A stretch of 64,000 bases of DNA from Allopontixanthobacter sediminis (GTDB lineage: Bacteria; Pseudomonadota; Alphaproteobacteria; Sphingomonadales; Sphingomonadaceae). The notes below the pieces were generated by a model that was given only the letters and a program-made list of their open reading frames with translations, searched no databases and was not told the DNA's origin. The DNA lies in contig NZ_WTYL01000001.1 of the NCBI RefSeq assembly GCF_009828115.1, positions 930,001-994,000 of the forward strand. Reading direction: 5' to 3'. This document shows, one piece after another, positions 52,028 through 61,667 of the stretch. The translations under genes were made by a program, and so were the position numbers. The stretch's first letter is position 1. Each line of letters opens with the position of its first letter.

Positions 52028-52507
52028 TCAACGTTGCTGAAGCGCGAGAATCGCCAGCACCATCGTAAGGCCGCCCAAACCGAGCGACAGTTGCCAGCGC
52101 AGCCGCACCCACGCCGGGCCGCCCATTCCCAGTTTCCGGTCTACCAGCGGCGACAGTCCGATAAACACGCCCAGCCAAAGGAGCGACGGCCCCGGCCAGT
52201 CCCACCCCAACGTCCACGGAATGAACAACGCGAGCGCCAGCAGGCTGGGCAGGATAGCGGCGATGAACGCCCAGAGCGGAGCAGCCGGATCCGACAGGGC
52301 TTGCCCCCACCAGACACCGCCGAGAAAGCTGAAAATCAGCGACGCATAGGCAAAGCTGCACGCCAGCGCGATCCAGCCCCATTCCCCGCCGCGCACGACA
52401 AGGACCACCGCGATTAGCTGCGGCAGCAATCCGGCATAGCCCAGCCAGCGCGCCTTCTCCGGAATTTGGTTATCCAATTCGCTTGCCCCTATCGCTGCAT
52501 GGCCCAT
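52028..52507 (-). CDS. DUF3429 membrane protein
   Basis: 159 residues with five hydrophobic segments. LGYAGLLPQLIAVVLV near the start and IFSFLGGVWWGQAL in the middle are the hallmark of DUF3429. Function unknown. It is divergent from the ABC1 kinase gene with only 9 bp between the chosen starts, so their promoters must overlap the coding regions or one start is wrong. Confidence 0.85.
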   Translation of the reverse strand: MGHAAIGASELDNQIPEKARWLGYAGLLPQLIAVVLVVRGGEWGWIALACSFAYASLIFSFLGGVWWGQALSDPAAPLWAFIAAILPSLLALALFIPWTLGWDWPGPSLLWLGVFIGLSPLVDRKLGMGGPAWVRLRWQLSLGLGGLTMVLAILALQQR

Positions 52508-52516
52508 ATGCAGCCT

Positions 52517-53875
52517 ATGTCAGATGAAGACAAACCCCCGCGCGCCCGATCACCACGGCAATCCGCGGTTCCCAGTTCTCGATTGTCCCGCCTATCCGGT
52601 TTCGGCCGTCTCGCGACCGGTATCGCCGGGGGCATGATGGCGGAAGGCACGCGGCGCCTGCTGAACGGAGAGCGGCCCAAGTTCCAGAACATGATCCTGA
52701 CCCCCGGCAACGCGGCGCGGCTGGCGGACCGGCTATCCCACCTGCGCGGTGCGGCGATGAAGCTGGGGCAGATGATCTCGATGGATGCTGGCGATATGCT
52801 CCCGCCCGAACTCGCCGCGATCATGGCGACGCTGCGGGACGGCGCGACGTTCATGCCCTCGCGCCAGCTGGAAAAGGTGCTGGCGGCGGAATGGGGTCCG
52901 GATTGGCGGGGGCAATTTGCACATTTCCAGATCCGCCCGATTGCCGCAGCCTCCATCGGGCAGGTACACCGCGCGGTCACGCATGACGGGCGGACGCTGG
53001 CGATCAAGGTGCAGTATCCGGGCATCCGGGAAAGCATCGATGCCGATGTCGACAATGTCGCGTCGCTGCTCAGGATGTCGACCATGATCCCGCCGCAGCT
53101 CGATCTTGGTCCGCTGCTCGCCGAAGCGAAGATTCAGCTTCACGAGGAAGCCGATTATCACCGCGAAGGCGAACAGATGCAACTGTACCGCGAGCGGCTG
53201 GCAGGAGAGGACGGCTTTGTCGTTCCGGAACTCGACATGGCGCTGACGCGCGGCCGGGTGCTGGCGATGAGCTTCGAGGAGGGTGTCCCGATCGAAAGCC
53301 TCGAAACCGAATCGCACGAACTGCGTAACGATGTGGCGCGGCGCATCATCACTCTGGTCTGCCGCGAACTGTTCGAATTCGGGGTCATGCAGACCGATCC
53401 CAATTTCGCCAATTACCGCTACCAAATGGACACCGGGCGGATCGTCCTGCTCGATTTCGGTGCCACCCGCGCGGTCGCGCCCGAGGTGGCAAACTCCTAT
53501 CGCAGGCTTCTGACAGCCGCGATCGACGACGACGCGGACGCCGTAATCGCCGCTTCGCTGGACGCCGGGTTCATCAACGAGGCGACAATCACGCGCCACC
53601 GCCCGAGCGTGGAAACAATGACCCGGGTAATCATCGAAGAATTTCGCCGTACCGGACCGTTTGATTTCGGCGACCGTTCATTCGTACCGGTCTTACGGGA
53701 CGAAGGGATGGGCATCGCCGCCGACCGGTCGAGCTGGCATCTGCCGCCTACCGAAACCCTGTTCATCCAGCGCAAGATCAGCGGTACTGCCCTACTGTGC
53801 GCGCGGCTGCAGGCGAAGGTCGACGTCCGCGCAATCCTGCTGGAAGCGATCGGCGCACATGAGGCCGCTTTGTGA
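52517..53875 (+). CDS. ABC1/AarF-type atypical kinase, COQ8-like
   Basis: 452 residues from the ATG at 52517; an ATG at 52466 would overlap the divergent gene. The UbiB/ABC1 signatures are LRGAAMKLGQMISMD (KxGQ), AAASIGQVHRAV (alanine-rich loop) and LAIKVQYPGI (catalytic lysine). The catalytic motif reads QTDPNFANYRY, like the QTDPNxxN of eukaryotic COQ8/ADCK3, instead of the ADPHPGN of E. coli UbiB. A role in ubiquinone synthesis or lipid handling is likely. The next gene overlaps its stop by 4 nt. Confidence 0.9.
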   Translation: MSDEDKPPRARSPRQSAVPSSRLSRLSGFGRLATGIAGGMMAEGTRRLLNGERPKFQNMILTPGNAARLADRLSHLRGAAMKLGQMISMDAGDMLPPELAAIMATLRDGATFMPSRQLEKVLAAEWGPDWRGQFAHFQIRPIAAASIGQVHRAVTHDGRTLAIKVQYPGIRESIDADVDNVASLLRMSTMIPPQLDLGPLLAEAKIQLHEEADYHREGEQMQLYRERLAGEDGFVVPELDMALTRGRVLAMSFEEGVPIESLETESHELRNDVARRIITLVCRELFEFGVMQTDPNFANYRYQMDTGRIVLLDFGATRAVAPEVANSYRRLLTAAIDDDADAVIAASLDAGFINEATITRHRPSVETMTRVIIEEFRRTGPFDFGDRSFVPVLRDEGMGIAADRSSWHLPPTETLFIQRKISGTALLCARLQAKVDVRAILLEAIGAHEAAL

Positions 53876-54348
53876 AGCAGGTACCATCTGTTTTGTTCGT
53901 ATGCCTCGGCAATATCTGCCGGTCACCCATGGCGGAGGCCGCGTTTCGCAAGGCCGCCGCGAATGCCGGGATGGAAGCAGTAGCCGATTCCGCCGGGACC
54001 GCGTCCTATCATGTCGGCAGCGCGCCGGATCCGCGGAGCATCACAACTGCCGCGCGGTACGGGATCGACATACTGGATTACCAGGGCCGACAGATTTCGG
54101 GGCAGGATTACACCCGCTTCACCCACATCTTCGCCCTCGATGCAGCGAACCTATCCGACATCAGGCGCCGCGCGCCCGCAAACACGACGGCCGAAATTGC
54201 GCTGCTGCTGGACGTGGTCGAAGGACGCGAAGGGCAGGATGTTGTCGATCCCTACCACGGCAACCAGGACGATTTCGAAACCACCTGGGCCGATGTCAGC
54301 GCGGCCGCCGAAGCGCTGGTGGCAAGATTTCTGTCCGGCAGGGACTAG
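53872..54348 (+). CDS. Low-molecular-weight protein-tyrosine phosphatase
   Basis: 158 residues from a GTG at 53872 that overlaps the kinase stop. The phosphate-binding loop FVCLGNICRSP (C-x5-R-S) is at the N-terminus, and VVDPYHG carries the general-acid aspartate. Such enzymes remove phosphate from tyrosine and, in many bacteria, from proteins that control polysaccharide synthesis. No tyrosine kinase is adjacent. Convergent with recG, overlapping it by 4 bp. Confidence 0.93.
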   Translation: MKQVPSVLFVCLGNICRSPMAEAAFRKAAANAGMEAVADSAGTASYHVGSAPDPRSITTAARYGIDILDYQGRQISGQDYTRFTHIFALDAANLSDIRRRAPANTTAEIALLLDVVEGREGQDVVDPYHGNQDDFETTWADVSAAAEALVARFLSGRD

Positions 54349-56402
54349 CCTCCGCGCAGCATCTGGACACCCCAGTCGCGGTCGAACAGATACAGCAGCA
54401 TTCGTGCCGCTTCCCCGCGGGGGCCGGACAGGCCCCCGTCCCGTTCCATCAGCAGGCGCGCATCGTCATGGGCGAGCGGCAGCAGCCGGGTAATCTGCTC
54501 CAGCGTCGCCACCCGGAACGGGGTGTCGCCCGACTGCCGGGTTCCCAGCAGTTCGCCTCCGCCGCGCAGTCGCAGGTCTTCCTCCGCCAACAGGAAACCG
54601 TCCTGCGTTTCGCGCATCAGGGCGAGACGTTCGCGCGCAGTCTCGGACATGGTGGAACCGCGCAGCAGCAGGCAGGTCGATTTTTCCGATCCGCGCCCTA
54701 CCCGGCCGCGCAATTGGTGCAATTGTGCCAGGCCGAACCGCTCCGCCTGTTCGATTACCATCAGGGTTGATGCGGGAACATCCACCCCGACCTCGATCAC
54801 GGTTGTCGCTACCAGCAATTTCGCAGCGCCGCTGGCGAACCGCTCCATCGCGGCGTCCTTCATCTCGGGCTTGAGCTGGCCGTGGACCAGCACGACATCC
54901 TCGCCAAACCGTTCGTGCAGGGAAGCGTAGCGTGCCTCCGCTGCGGCGATATCGTCCGTTTCGTTGTCGCGCACCATCGGGCAAACCCAATAGGCTTGCT
55001 GGCCGGAGGCAACATGCCGCCCAACCGCCTCGACCACGTCGGGCAGCCGTTCCTGTGCCACCACCCGCGTATCGATCGCCTGCCTGCCCGGAGGCATCTC
55101 GTCGAGGCGGCTGACATCCATCTCACCATATTGCGCCAGTGTCAGCGTGCGCGGGATCGGCGTGGCGGTCATCGCCAGCGTATGCGGTGTGCGCCGACCC
55201 TTGCTGGCCAGCATCAACCGCTGGGCAACCCCGAAACGGTGCTGCTCGTCGATCACCACCAGGCCGAGGTTGCGGTAATTCACCGTGTCCTGGAATATCG
55301 CATGGGTGCCGACCACGATCTGGATGCTGCCATCCATCAGCCCCATCAGGATGGATTCCCGAGCGCGGCCTTTGTCCCTGCCAGTCAGCAGTGCAACTTG
55401 CGCTCCGGTGGGCGCTGCCATGGTGCGGAGCGTTTCATAGTGCTGCCGCGCCAGGATTTCAGTGGGCGCCAGCATTGCCGCCTGCGCACCCGCCTCCACC
55501 GCGATCAGCATCGCTTCCAGCGCGACCACCGTTTTCCCCGCGCCGACATCACCCTGCAGCAGCCGCAGCATGGGCGCTTCCTGCTGCAGATCGCCTTCGA
55601 TCTCGGCGATCGAGCGGGTCTGTGCGCCGGTGAGCGGAAATGGCAATTGCAGCTTGCCGCGGTACGATCCGTCGCCCCGCAGCGGTTGCCCCTTGCGCGC
55701 CCGGTTGTCCGCCCGCACCAGCATCAGCGCCAGACTGTTGGCCAGCAATTCATCATAGGCGAGCCGGTCACGCGGCCCGGCATCCTCCGATTTGTGGGCG
55801 GCGCGCAAGGCATCCGCCCAGTCCGGCCAGCCTTCCTTCGCCAATTGGGCCCGTTCGATCCATTCCGGCATTTCAGGCAACCGGGCTAGAGCCTGCTCCA
55901 CCAGCCCCGCCACCTTGGGCTGCGTCAACCCTTCGGACAGGCGGTAAACCGGTTCGCTCAGCCGCCCCAATGTATCGCCGCCATCCTCGACCACATGGTC
56001 GGGATGGACGATCTGGAGTATGTCGCCATACCGGTCGAGCCTGCCAGCCACCCAGCGCTTCTCCCCCACTGGCAACAGTTTCTTGGCGGAGAACGACGCT
56101 CGCCCGAAATAGGTCAGCGAGCAGACATTTCCTGCCTCGTCCTGAGCCAGCACGCGGTACGGCCCGCGGCCACTGGAACTGCGATGTTCGATCGGGGTCA
56201 GCGCGACGATGATCTGCTCGCCCTCGCTTCCCGCATCGAGGTCGGCAATTGCGCGCCGGGTAACGAAGCGTTCGGGCAGGTGGAAGATGATATCGCGCAC
56301 CCGGGACAGCCCGAGTTTCTCAAGCGGCTTCCTGAGTTTCGGCCCGACACCTTCCAGCGCCTCAGTCTCGACAAACAGGGGATTGAGGGCTTCAGGGCGC
56401 AT
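54345..56402 (-). CDS. recG: ATP-dependent DNA helicase RecG
   Basis: 685 residues. A wedge/OB domain (the first 250 residues) precedes two helicase domains with Walker A GDVGAGKTVVAL, DEQH box VVIDEQHRFG, TATPIPRTL, and the RecG-type QLRGRVGRGSEKS. RecG reverses stalled replication forks and processes Holliday junctions. The C-terminus is cut to 3 residues after WGVQMLR. It is divergent from sdhE and mfd. Confidence 0.95.
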   Translation of the reverse strand: MRPEALNPLFVETEALEGVGPKLRKPLEKLGLSRVRDIIFHLPERFVTRRAIADLDAGSEGEQIIVALTPIEHRSSSGRGPYRVLAQDEAGNVCSLTYFGRASFSAKKLLPVGEKRWVAGRLDRYGDILQIVHPDHVVEDGGDTLGRLSEPVYRLSEGLTQPKVAGLVEQALARLPEMPEWIERAQLAKEGWPDWADALRAAHKSEDAGPRDRLAYDELLANSLALMLVRADNRARKGQPLRGDGSYRGKLQLPFPLTGAQTRSIAEIEGDLQQEAPMLRLLQGDVGAGKTVVALEAMLIAVEAGAQAAMLAPTEILARQHYETLRTMAAPTGAQVALLTGRDKGRARESILMGLMDGSIQIVVGTHAIFQDTVNYRNLGLVVIDEQHRFGVAQRLMLASKGRRTPHTLAMTATPIPRTLTLAQYGEMDVSRLDEMPPGRQAIDTRVVAQERLPDVVEAVGRHVASGQQAYWVCPMVRDNETDDIAAAEARYASLHERFGEDVVLVHGQLKPEMKDAAMERFASGAAKLLVATTVIEVGVDVPASTLMVIEQAERFGLAQLHQLRGRVGRGSEKSTCLLLRGSTMSETARERLALMRETQDGFLLAEEDLRLRGGGELLGTRQSGDTPFRVATLEQITRLLPLAHDDARLLMERDGGLSGPRGEAARMLLYLFDRDWGVQMLRGG

Positions 56403-56454
56403 GGCCTTCCTATAGCCGCTTGCGCGATAATGGCGAGTGCCCTAACCGCGCTCC

Positions 56455-56733
56455 ATGCCCGATAAATCCTCCCTTGAGACCCGTTTCGCCCGCGCCAAAT
56501 TCCGCGGCTGGCACCGGGGCACGAGGGAAGCCGATTACATGATCGGCGGCTTCTTCGACCGGTATCACGGCGGCTGGGGCGAAACCGAGCTGGTTTGGTT
56601 CGAGACCCTGTTGGACGAAGAAGACGTCGACATCATGGCCTGGGCGTTGAAAACGCAAGACGTACCCGAGCACATGGCCGGCCCGCAAATGGAATTGATG
56701 ATGCGGCTGGACTACGTCGAAATACCCCGCTGA
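56455..56733 (+). CDS. sdhE: FAD assembly factor SdhE
   Basis: 92 residues, matching the small helical SdhE/SDH5 family that attaches FAD to succinate dehydrogenase. The conserved patch is RGTREADYMIGGFFDRY (RGxxE); WFETLLDEEDVDIMAWAL follows. It is 39 bp upstream of mfd on the same strand, an arrangement seen in other alphaproteobacteria. Confidence 0.9.
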   Translation: MPDKSSLETRFARAKFRGWHRGTREADYMIGGFFDRYHGGWGETELVWFETLLDEEDVDIMAWALKTQDVPEHMAGPQMELMMRLDYVEIPR

Positions 56734-56771
56734 CGCTTCCCGTTTTTCCACCTCCCGGATTGAGCCACGTA

Positions 56772-59700
56772 ATGCCAGACCTTTCCCGCATGCTGGATGC
56801 GAACACATCGCTGACCCTGTCCTCCGTCGCGCGCGGGGCACAGCCGCTGGTACTGGCCGATCTGGCGCGAGCATCGAAAGGCCGCGCAGTGTTCATCGCA
56901 GCGGACGAAGCGGCGATGCGCGGCGTGGCGGAAACGGCGCATTTCTTTGCTCCCGAACTGGAAGTCATCGAATTTCCTGCGTGGGACTGCCTGCCCTACG
57001 ATCGCGCCAGCCCCGCCCTGTCGGTCAGCGCGCGGAGACTTTCCGCGCTGCACAGCCTACAAAGCGGCAAGCGCGGTTCGCAATTGCTGGTAACCACGGT
57101 CAACGCGGTGCTGCAGCGGGTGCTGACACCGTTCCGCATTCGTGAGTCCGTCCGGATGTTCAAGCCCGGTACGGAGATCGGCCATGACAGCCTGACTCAC
57201 CTGCTGATGCGGCAGGGCTATTCCCGCACCGATACCGTCATCGACGCGGGCGAATTCGCCGTTCGCGGCTCGATCTTCGATATCTTCCCGTCCGGTCTGG
57301 AACAGGGACTGCGGCTCGATTTCTTTGGCGACGAACTGGAAAGCCTGCGCCTGTTCGATCCCGGCACGCAGATGAGCACCGGGACGATCAAGGAACATTT
57401 GCTGCTGCCCGCCAGCGAGGCGCTGTTAGACGATGACACGATCAAGCGGTTCCGCGGCCGGTATCGCGAGATGTTCGGCGCGGCGGCGACGGGCGACCCG
57501 CTTTACCAGGCCGTCAGCGAAGGGCGGCGGCAGGCGGGGATGGAACATTGGCTGCCCCTCTTCGAGGAGAAGTTGGCGACCCTGTTCGACCATCTGTCGC
57601 AGGACGATCAGATCATCATCGATACCGCGGCGATCTCCGCCGGTGACGAACGCCTGTCTGACATTACCGAATACCATCAGTCGCGGCAGGCGGCGGCGGG
57701 CCAGAAGGCCGGCAGCTACCGCCCTATTGCCGAAGAAGCCCTGTATCTGACGCGGCCGGAATACGAGACGTTTCTCAAGCAGTGGCCGGTGCACAAAACC
57801 AGCATCTTTGCCGAACCGCCAAGCGAGACGGTGGTCGATTTCGGATTCACCTCGGCGCGGGATTTCACGCCAGAGCGGGCGCGCGGCGATAACATCTACA
57901 GCGCCGCCGCCCAGCACCTGCAGGCCTTGGGCAAAGGCGGCAAGCGCCCCCTTCTCGCCACCTATTCTACCGGCAGCCGCGCACGGATCGCCTCGATCCT
58001 GTCGGAAGCCGGGTGCGAAACTGCGCTCGCCGGCAGTTGGCAGGAAGCGCTCGGTCTGGCGGCAAAAGGCAAACCTGCGGTTATGGTACTGCCGCTGGAA
58101 AGCGGCTTCGCCAACGACCAGATGGAACTGCTGACCGAGCAGGATATCCTCGGTGACCGGCTGGTCCGCCGCAAGAAGAAACGCAAGGACGCCGACGCAT
58201 TCCTGGCCGAGCTTTCCGCCCTCAACTCCGGTGACCTGGTGGTCCACAGCGACCACGGCATCGGCCGCTATCTCGGTCTGGAACCGATCGCGGCGGGCAA
58301 GAGCCTGCATGACTGCGTGATGCTGGAATACGCCGGGGGCGACAAGCTCTACATCCCGGTCGAAAACCTCGAGGTCCTGTCCCGCTACGGCTCCTCGGAA
58401 GACTTCGTCCAGCTTGACAAACTCGGCGGCGAGGCATGGCAGCGCCGCAGTTCGCGGATGAAGGAGCGGATCCGCGAAATTGCGGGCGAGCTGATGAGAA
58501 CCGCCGCCGCCCGCGCCCTCCGCAAGGCGCCGGTGCTGAGCGCGGACGAGCAAACCTACAATCAGTTCGTCGACCGTTTCCCGTGGGAGGAAACCGACGA
58601 TCAGGACCGCGCGATTTCCGATGTTCTGGGCGATCTCGAAAGCGGGAAGCCGATGGACCGGCTGGTGTGCGGCGATGTCGGCTTCGGCAAGACCGAAGTT
58701 GCCTTGCGCGCCGCCTTCGTGGCCGCAATGAACGGACAGCAGGTCGCGGTAGTTGCGCCGACGACGCTGCTCGCCCGCCAGCATTACACCAACTTCGCTG
58801 AACGCTTCGCCGGTTTCCCGCTGAAGGTCGGTCGCCTGTCCCGCCTCGTCCCCACCAAGGAAGCGACCGAGACCCGCAAGGGCCTTGAGGATGGCACCAT
58901 GGACGTGGTCATCGGCACGCACGCGATCCTGTCGAAGTCGACGCAGTTCAAGGACCTCGGGCTGGTGATCGTGGACGAGGAGCAGCGCTTCGGCGTCACG
59001 CACAAGGAAAAGCTCAAGCAGCTCCGCGCCGACGTCCACGTGCTGACTCTGACAGCCACGCCAATCCCGCGCACGCTGCAGATGGCGATGGCAGGACTTC
59101 GCGAATTGTCGACGATCCAGACCCCGCCGGTAGACCGGTTGGCGGTGCGTACCTATGTGATGGAATGGGACGACATGGTGATGCGCGAAGCCCTGCTGCG
59201 CGAACATCACCGCGGCGGCCAGAGCTTCATCGTGGTGCCGCGCATCGCCGATATGGCGCAGGTCGAGGAATGGCTGCACGAACATGTGCCCGAAGTTAAG
59301 GCGATCAGCGCTCATGGCCAGATGTCTCCGACCGAGGTCGAAGAGAGGATGGGCGCGTTCTACGACCGCAAATACGAAGTTCTGCTGTCGACCACGATCG
59401 TGGAAAGCGGGCTAGACATCCCGACCGCCAACACCATCATCATCCACCGCGCCGACCGCTTCGGCCTCGCTCAATTGTACCAGCTACGGGGCCGTGTGGG
59501 ACGTTCGAAGCTGCGCGCCTACGCTTACCTGACCCATCCGCGTGACCAGCAATTGTCCGAAGTCGCGGAAAAGCGCCTGAAAGTGCTGGGCGATCTCGAC
59601 AGCCTGGGTGCCGGGTTCCAGCTCGCCAGCCACGATCTCGACATTCGCGGCGCGGGCAATTTGCTGGGTGACGAACAATCCGGCCATATCCGGGAAGTCG

Positions 59701-60248
59701 GCTTCGAATTGTACCAATCGATGCTGGAAGACGCGATCATGGCGGTAAAGGCCGGGGATACCGGGTTGGAACGCGACACCGCCAAGCTCAGCCCGCAGAT
59801 TACCGTCGACGCGCCGATCATGATCCCGGAAGATTACGTGCCCGATCTGACCGTGCGGATGGCGCTGTATCGCCGACTAAACAACGCGGCCGACAAGGCC
59901 GAGATCGAGGCGATGGCGGCGGAAATGATCGACCGGTTCGGAGCGCTGCCGCAGCCGACCAGCAATCTTATCCGCCTGATCGAAATCAAGCACCAGGCGA
60001 TCACCGCGAATATCTCCAAGATCGATGTCGGCGCGCGCGGGACGCTGGTGACGTTCCACAAGGACGATTTCCCAGACCCGATGGGCCTACTGTCCTATGT
60101 CGACCGACTGGGCGAGACCGCGAAGCTGCGGCCCGACATGAAGCTGGTGATCAACCGCGCATGGAGCGATCCAATTTCGCGCCTCAATGGCCTGTTTCAG
60201 CTGACCAAGGGTCTGAGCGGCATTGCTCGCAAGGCCGCGAAACGCTGA
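56772..60248 (+). CDS. mfd: Transcription-repair coupling factor
   Basis: 1158 residues from the ATG at 56772; an upstream ATG at 56595 lies in sdhE in another frame. UvrB-like N-terminal domain (DCLPYDRASP), an RNA-polymerase-interacting domain (DLVVHSDHGIGRYLGLE), and RecG-like helicase domains (GDVGFGKTEVAL, VIVDEEQRFG, TATPIPRTL, LYQLRGRVGRSKLR) plus the TRCF C-terminal domain. Mfd frees stalled RNA polymerase and recruits UvrA to lesions. It extends the DNA-repair theme but is not part of the SOS cluster. Confidence 0.97.
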   Translation: MPDLSRMLDANTSLTLSSVARGAQPLVLADLARASKGRAVFIAADEAAMRGVAETAHFFAPELEVIEFPAWDCLPYDRASPALSVSARRLSALHSLQSGKRGSQLLVTTVNAVLQRVLTPFRIRESVRMFKPGTEIGHDSLTHLLMRQGYSRTDTVIDAGEFAVRGSIFDIFPSGLEQGLRLDFFGDELESLRLFDPGTQMSTGTIKEHLLLPASEALLDDDTIKRFRGRYREMFGAAATGDPLYQAVSEGRRQAGMEHWLPLFEEKLATLFDHLSQDDQIIIDTAAISAGDERLSDITEYHQSRQAAAGQKAGSYRPIAEEALYLTRPEYETFLKQWPVHKTSIFAEPPSETVVDFGFTSARDFTPERARGDNIYSAAAQHLQALGKGGKRPLLATYSTGSRARIASILSEAGCETALAGSWQEALGLAAKGKPAVMVLPLESGFANDQMELLTEQDILGDRLVRRKKKRKDADAFLAELSALNSGDLVVHSDHGIGRYLGLEPIAAGKSLHDCVMLEYAGGDKLYIPVENLEVLSRYGSSEDFVQLDKLGGEAWQRRSSRMKERIREIAGELMRTAAARALRKAPVLSADEQTYNQFVDRFPWEETDDQDRAISDVLGDLESGKPMDRLVCGDVGFGKTEVALRAAFVAAMNGQQVAVVAPTTLLARQHYTNFAERFAGFPLKVGRLSRLVPTKEATETRKGLEDGTMDVVIGTHAILSKSTQFKDLGLVIVDEEQRFGVTHKEKLKQLRADVHVLTLTATPIPRTLQMAMAGLRELSTIQTPPVDRLAVRTYVMEWDDMVMREALLREHHRGGQSFIVVPRIADMAQVEEWLHEHVPEVKAISAHGQMSPTEVEERMGAFYDRKYEVLLSTTIVESGLDIPTANTIIIHRADRFGLAQLYQLRGRVGRSKLRAYAYLTHPRDQQLSEVAEKRLKVLGDLDSLGAGFQLASHDLDIRGAGNLLGDEQSGHIREVGFELYQSMLEDAIMAVKAGDTGLERDTAKLSPQITVDAPIMIPEDYVPDLTVRMALYRRLNNAADKAEIEAMAAEMIDRFGALPQPTSNLIRLIEIKHQAITANISKIDVGARGTLVTFHKDDFPDPMGLLSYVDRLGETAKLRPDMKLVINRAWSDPISRLNGLFQLTKGLSGIARKAAKR

Positions 60249-60251
60249 GCG

Positions 60252-61616
60252 TCAGGCCGACCGCCTTGCTAGTGCCGCGAACTCCGCCGCGGGCATCGGC
60301 AGGGAAGCTATGAAACCTTGATAGAATTCGCAGCCCTCGCCCGCGATCAGGTCGCGTTGAGCATCCGTCTCGATCCCTTCGGCAATAACCTGGAGCGACA
60401 ACGCCTTGGCCATTGCGACGATTGCGCGGAACACTGCCATGTCCCGCGGGGCATCGGCAATCCCTTCGACCATCGCGCGGTCCAGCTTCAGGTAATCGAG
60501 CGGAAGTATCTGGAGATAGCGGAAATTGCAGAACCCTGCGCCGAAATCATCGAGCGCGATCCGCATTCCGCCCGCTCGTAATTTTCCGAGCATCGCAGCC
60601 GACCGTTCGAGATCGGCCAGCAAGACATGTTCGGTGATTTCCAGTGTCAGCCGATCAGCCGAGAACCCCGCCGAAGCGACCACTGCCTGCAATTCGGCGG
60701 CAAAACTCGCGGCGGCGAGATCAGCTGGCGTCACGTTGAGCGACAGGCGCATTCCCTTCGGCCAAAGCGCAGCATCCCGCAGCGCCCGCTCGGCTATATG
60801 GCGCGACAGAGGCGCAACGTGATCCGCCCGCTCGGCGATGGCGAACAGCGCGCTGGCGCCAATCCGGCCAAGCATTGGATGCTGCCAGCGGGCCAGCGCC
60901 TCTGCCCCGACCAGCAGGCCGCCGGCCGGTGCTGATTGCAACAGACGGTATTGCGGCTGATAAACGAGTTCGATCTCTTCCCGGTCGAGCGCGCCGAGCA
61001 AGTCGGCCTCAAGTTGCGCACCGGTTCGGCCCCGCGGCGCGGTGCTACCATCGGCCCAAAGGACCCGCTGGCCGTGGCTATGTTGCGCCCGGTCCAGCGC
61101 TTCCCCCGCCCGCTCGAAAATCACCTGCGGCCGTTCGCCCGGCATCGCGCGCATCAGCGCGACCCGCGGCCACAGGCGCAGGGTGCCGGCATCGCCCAGC
61201 CCGGCAATCGGCAGCGCCACGGCGTCGGCCAGCGCCTCGCCCAGCCATTGCCACCGTTCCCGGCTGCACGCCTCGCGCACCGCCAGCAGGAATTTCCCGC
61301 CGCCGATCCGCGCCGCAATCCAGTCGCCATCTTCCAATTCATCGTTCGCGAAGTGGCCGATCCGCTGCGCCACGGTAACCAGCGCGCCATCTCCCGCAGC
61401 CTCGCCGTAAGCCAGATTGACCGCATCGAACCGGCCGAGCGCGAGCAACAGGACATGGACCGGTGCTGCACAGCCCTCCTTCGCAGCCTGGTCGTGCCAT
61501 TCGCTCAGCCGGACCTGTGCCGCTGCTGCGTCGGCCAGGCCGGTCAGCGGATCGCGCTGGCCAGCGTGGACCGGACTCGCGGACGAGGTATGCTTCTGTG
61601 GGTGCGAAATGGTCAT
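60252..61616 (-). CDS. EAL-domain cyclic di-GMP phosphodiesterase with degenerate GGDEF domain
   Basis: 454 residues. A GGDEF-type domain (about 25-180) has GGGKF instead of GGDEF, so it should not make c-di-GMP. The EAL domain is intact at its key positions: AEALARW, NVTPAD, EITEH, DDFGAG, KLDR and EGIE. It likely degrades c-di-GMP, with the GGDEF part regulatory. No membrane or PAS domain is seen. It faces mfd, 3 bp apart, and is divergent from nadK across 51 bp. Confidence 0.9.
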   Translation of the reverse strand: MTISHPQKHTSSASPVHAGQRDPLTGLADAAAAQVRLSEWHDQAAKEGCAAPVHVLLLALGRFDAVNLAYGEAAGDGALVTVAQRIGHFANDELEDGDWIAARIGGGKFLLAVREACSRERWQWLGEALADAVALPIAGLGDAGTLRLWPRVALMRAMPGERPQVIFERAGEALDRAQHSHGQRVLWADGSTAPRGRTGAQLEADLLGALDREEIELVYQPQYRLLQSAPAGGLLVGAEALARWQHPMLGRIGASALFAIAERADHVAPLSRHIAERALRDAALWPKGMRLSLNVTPADLAAASFAAELQAVVASAGFSADRLTLEITEHVLLADLERSAAMLGKLRAGGMRIALDDFGAGFCNFRYLQILPLDYLKLDRAMVEGIADAPRDMAVFRAIVAMAKALSLQVIAEGIETDAQRDLIAGEGCEFYQGFIASLPMPAAEFAALARRSA

Positions 61617-61667
61617 GCTCCGGCCCTAACCGGAAACACCGGGCACGCCCGCGAATTGTGAGATGCG

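Noticed and set aside
57426-59315. A 629-codon open frame on the minus strand within mfd
   Set aside because: Antisense shadow of mfd, which is unmistakable over the same bases.
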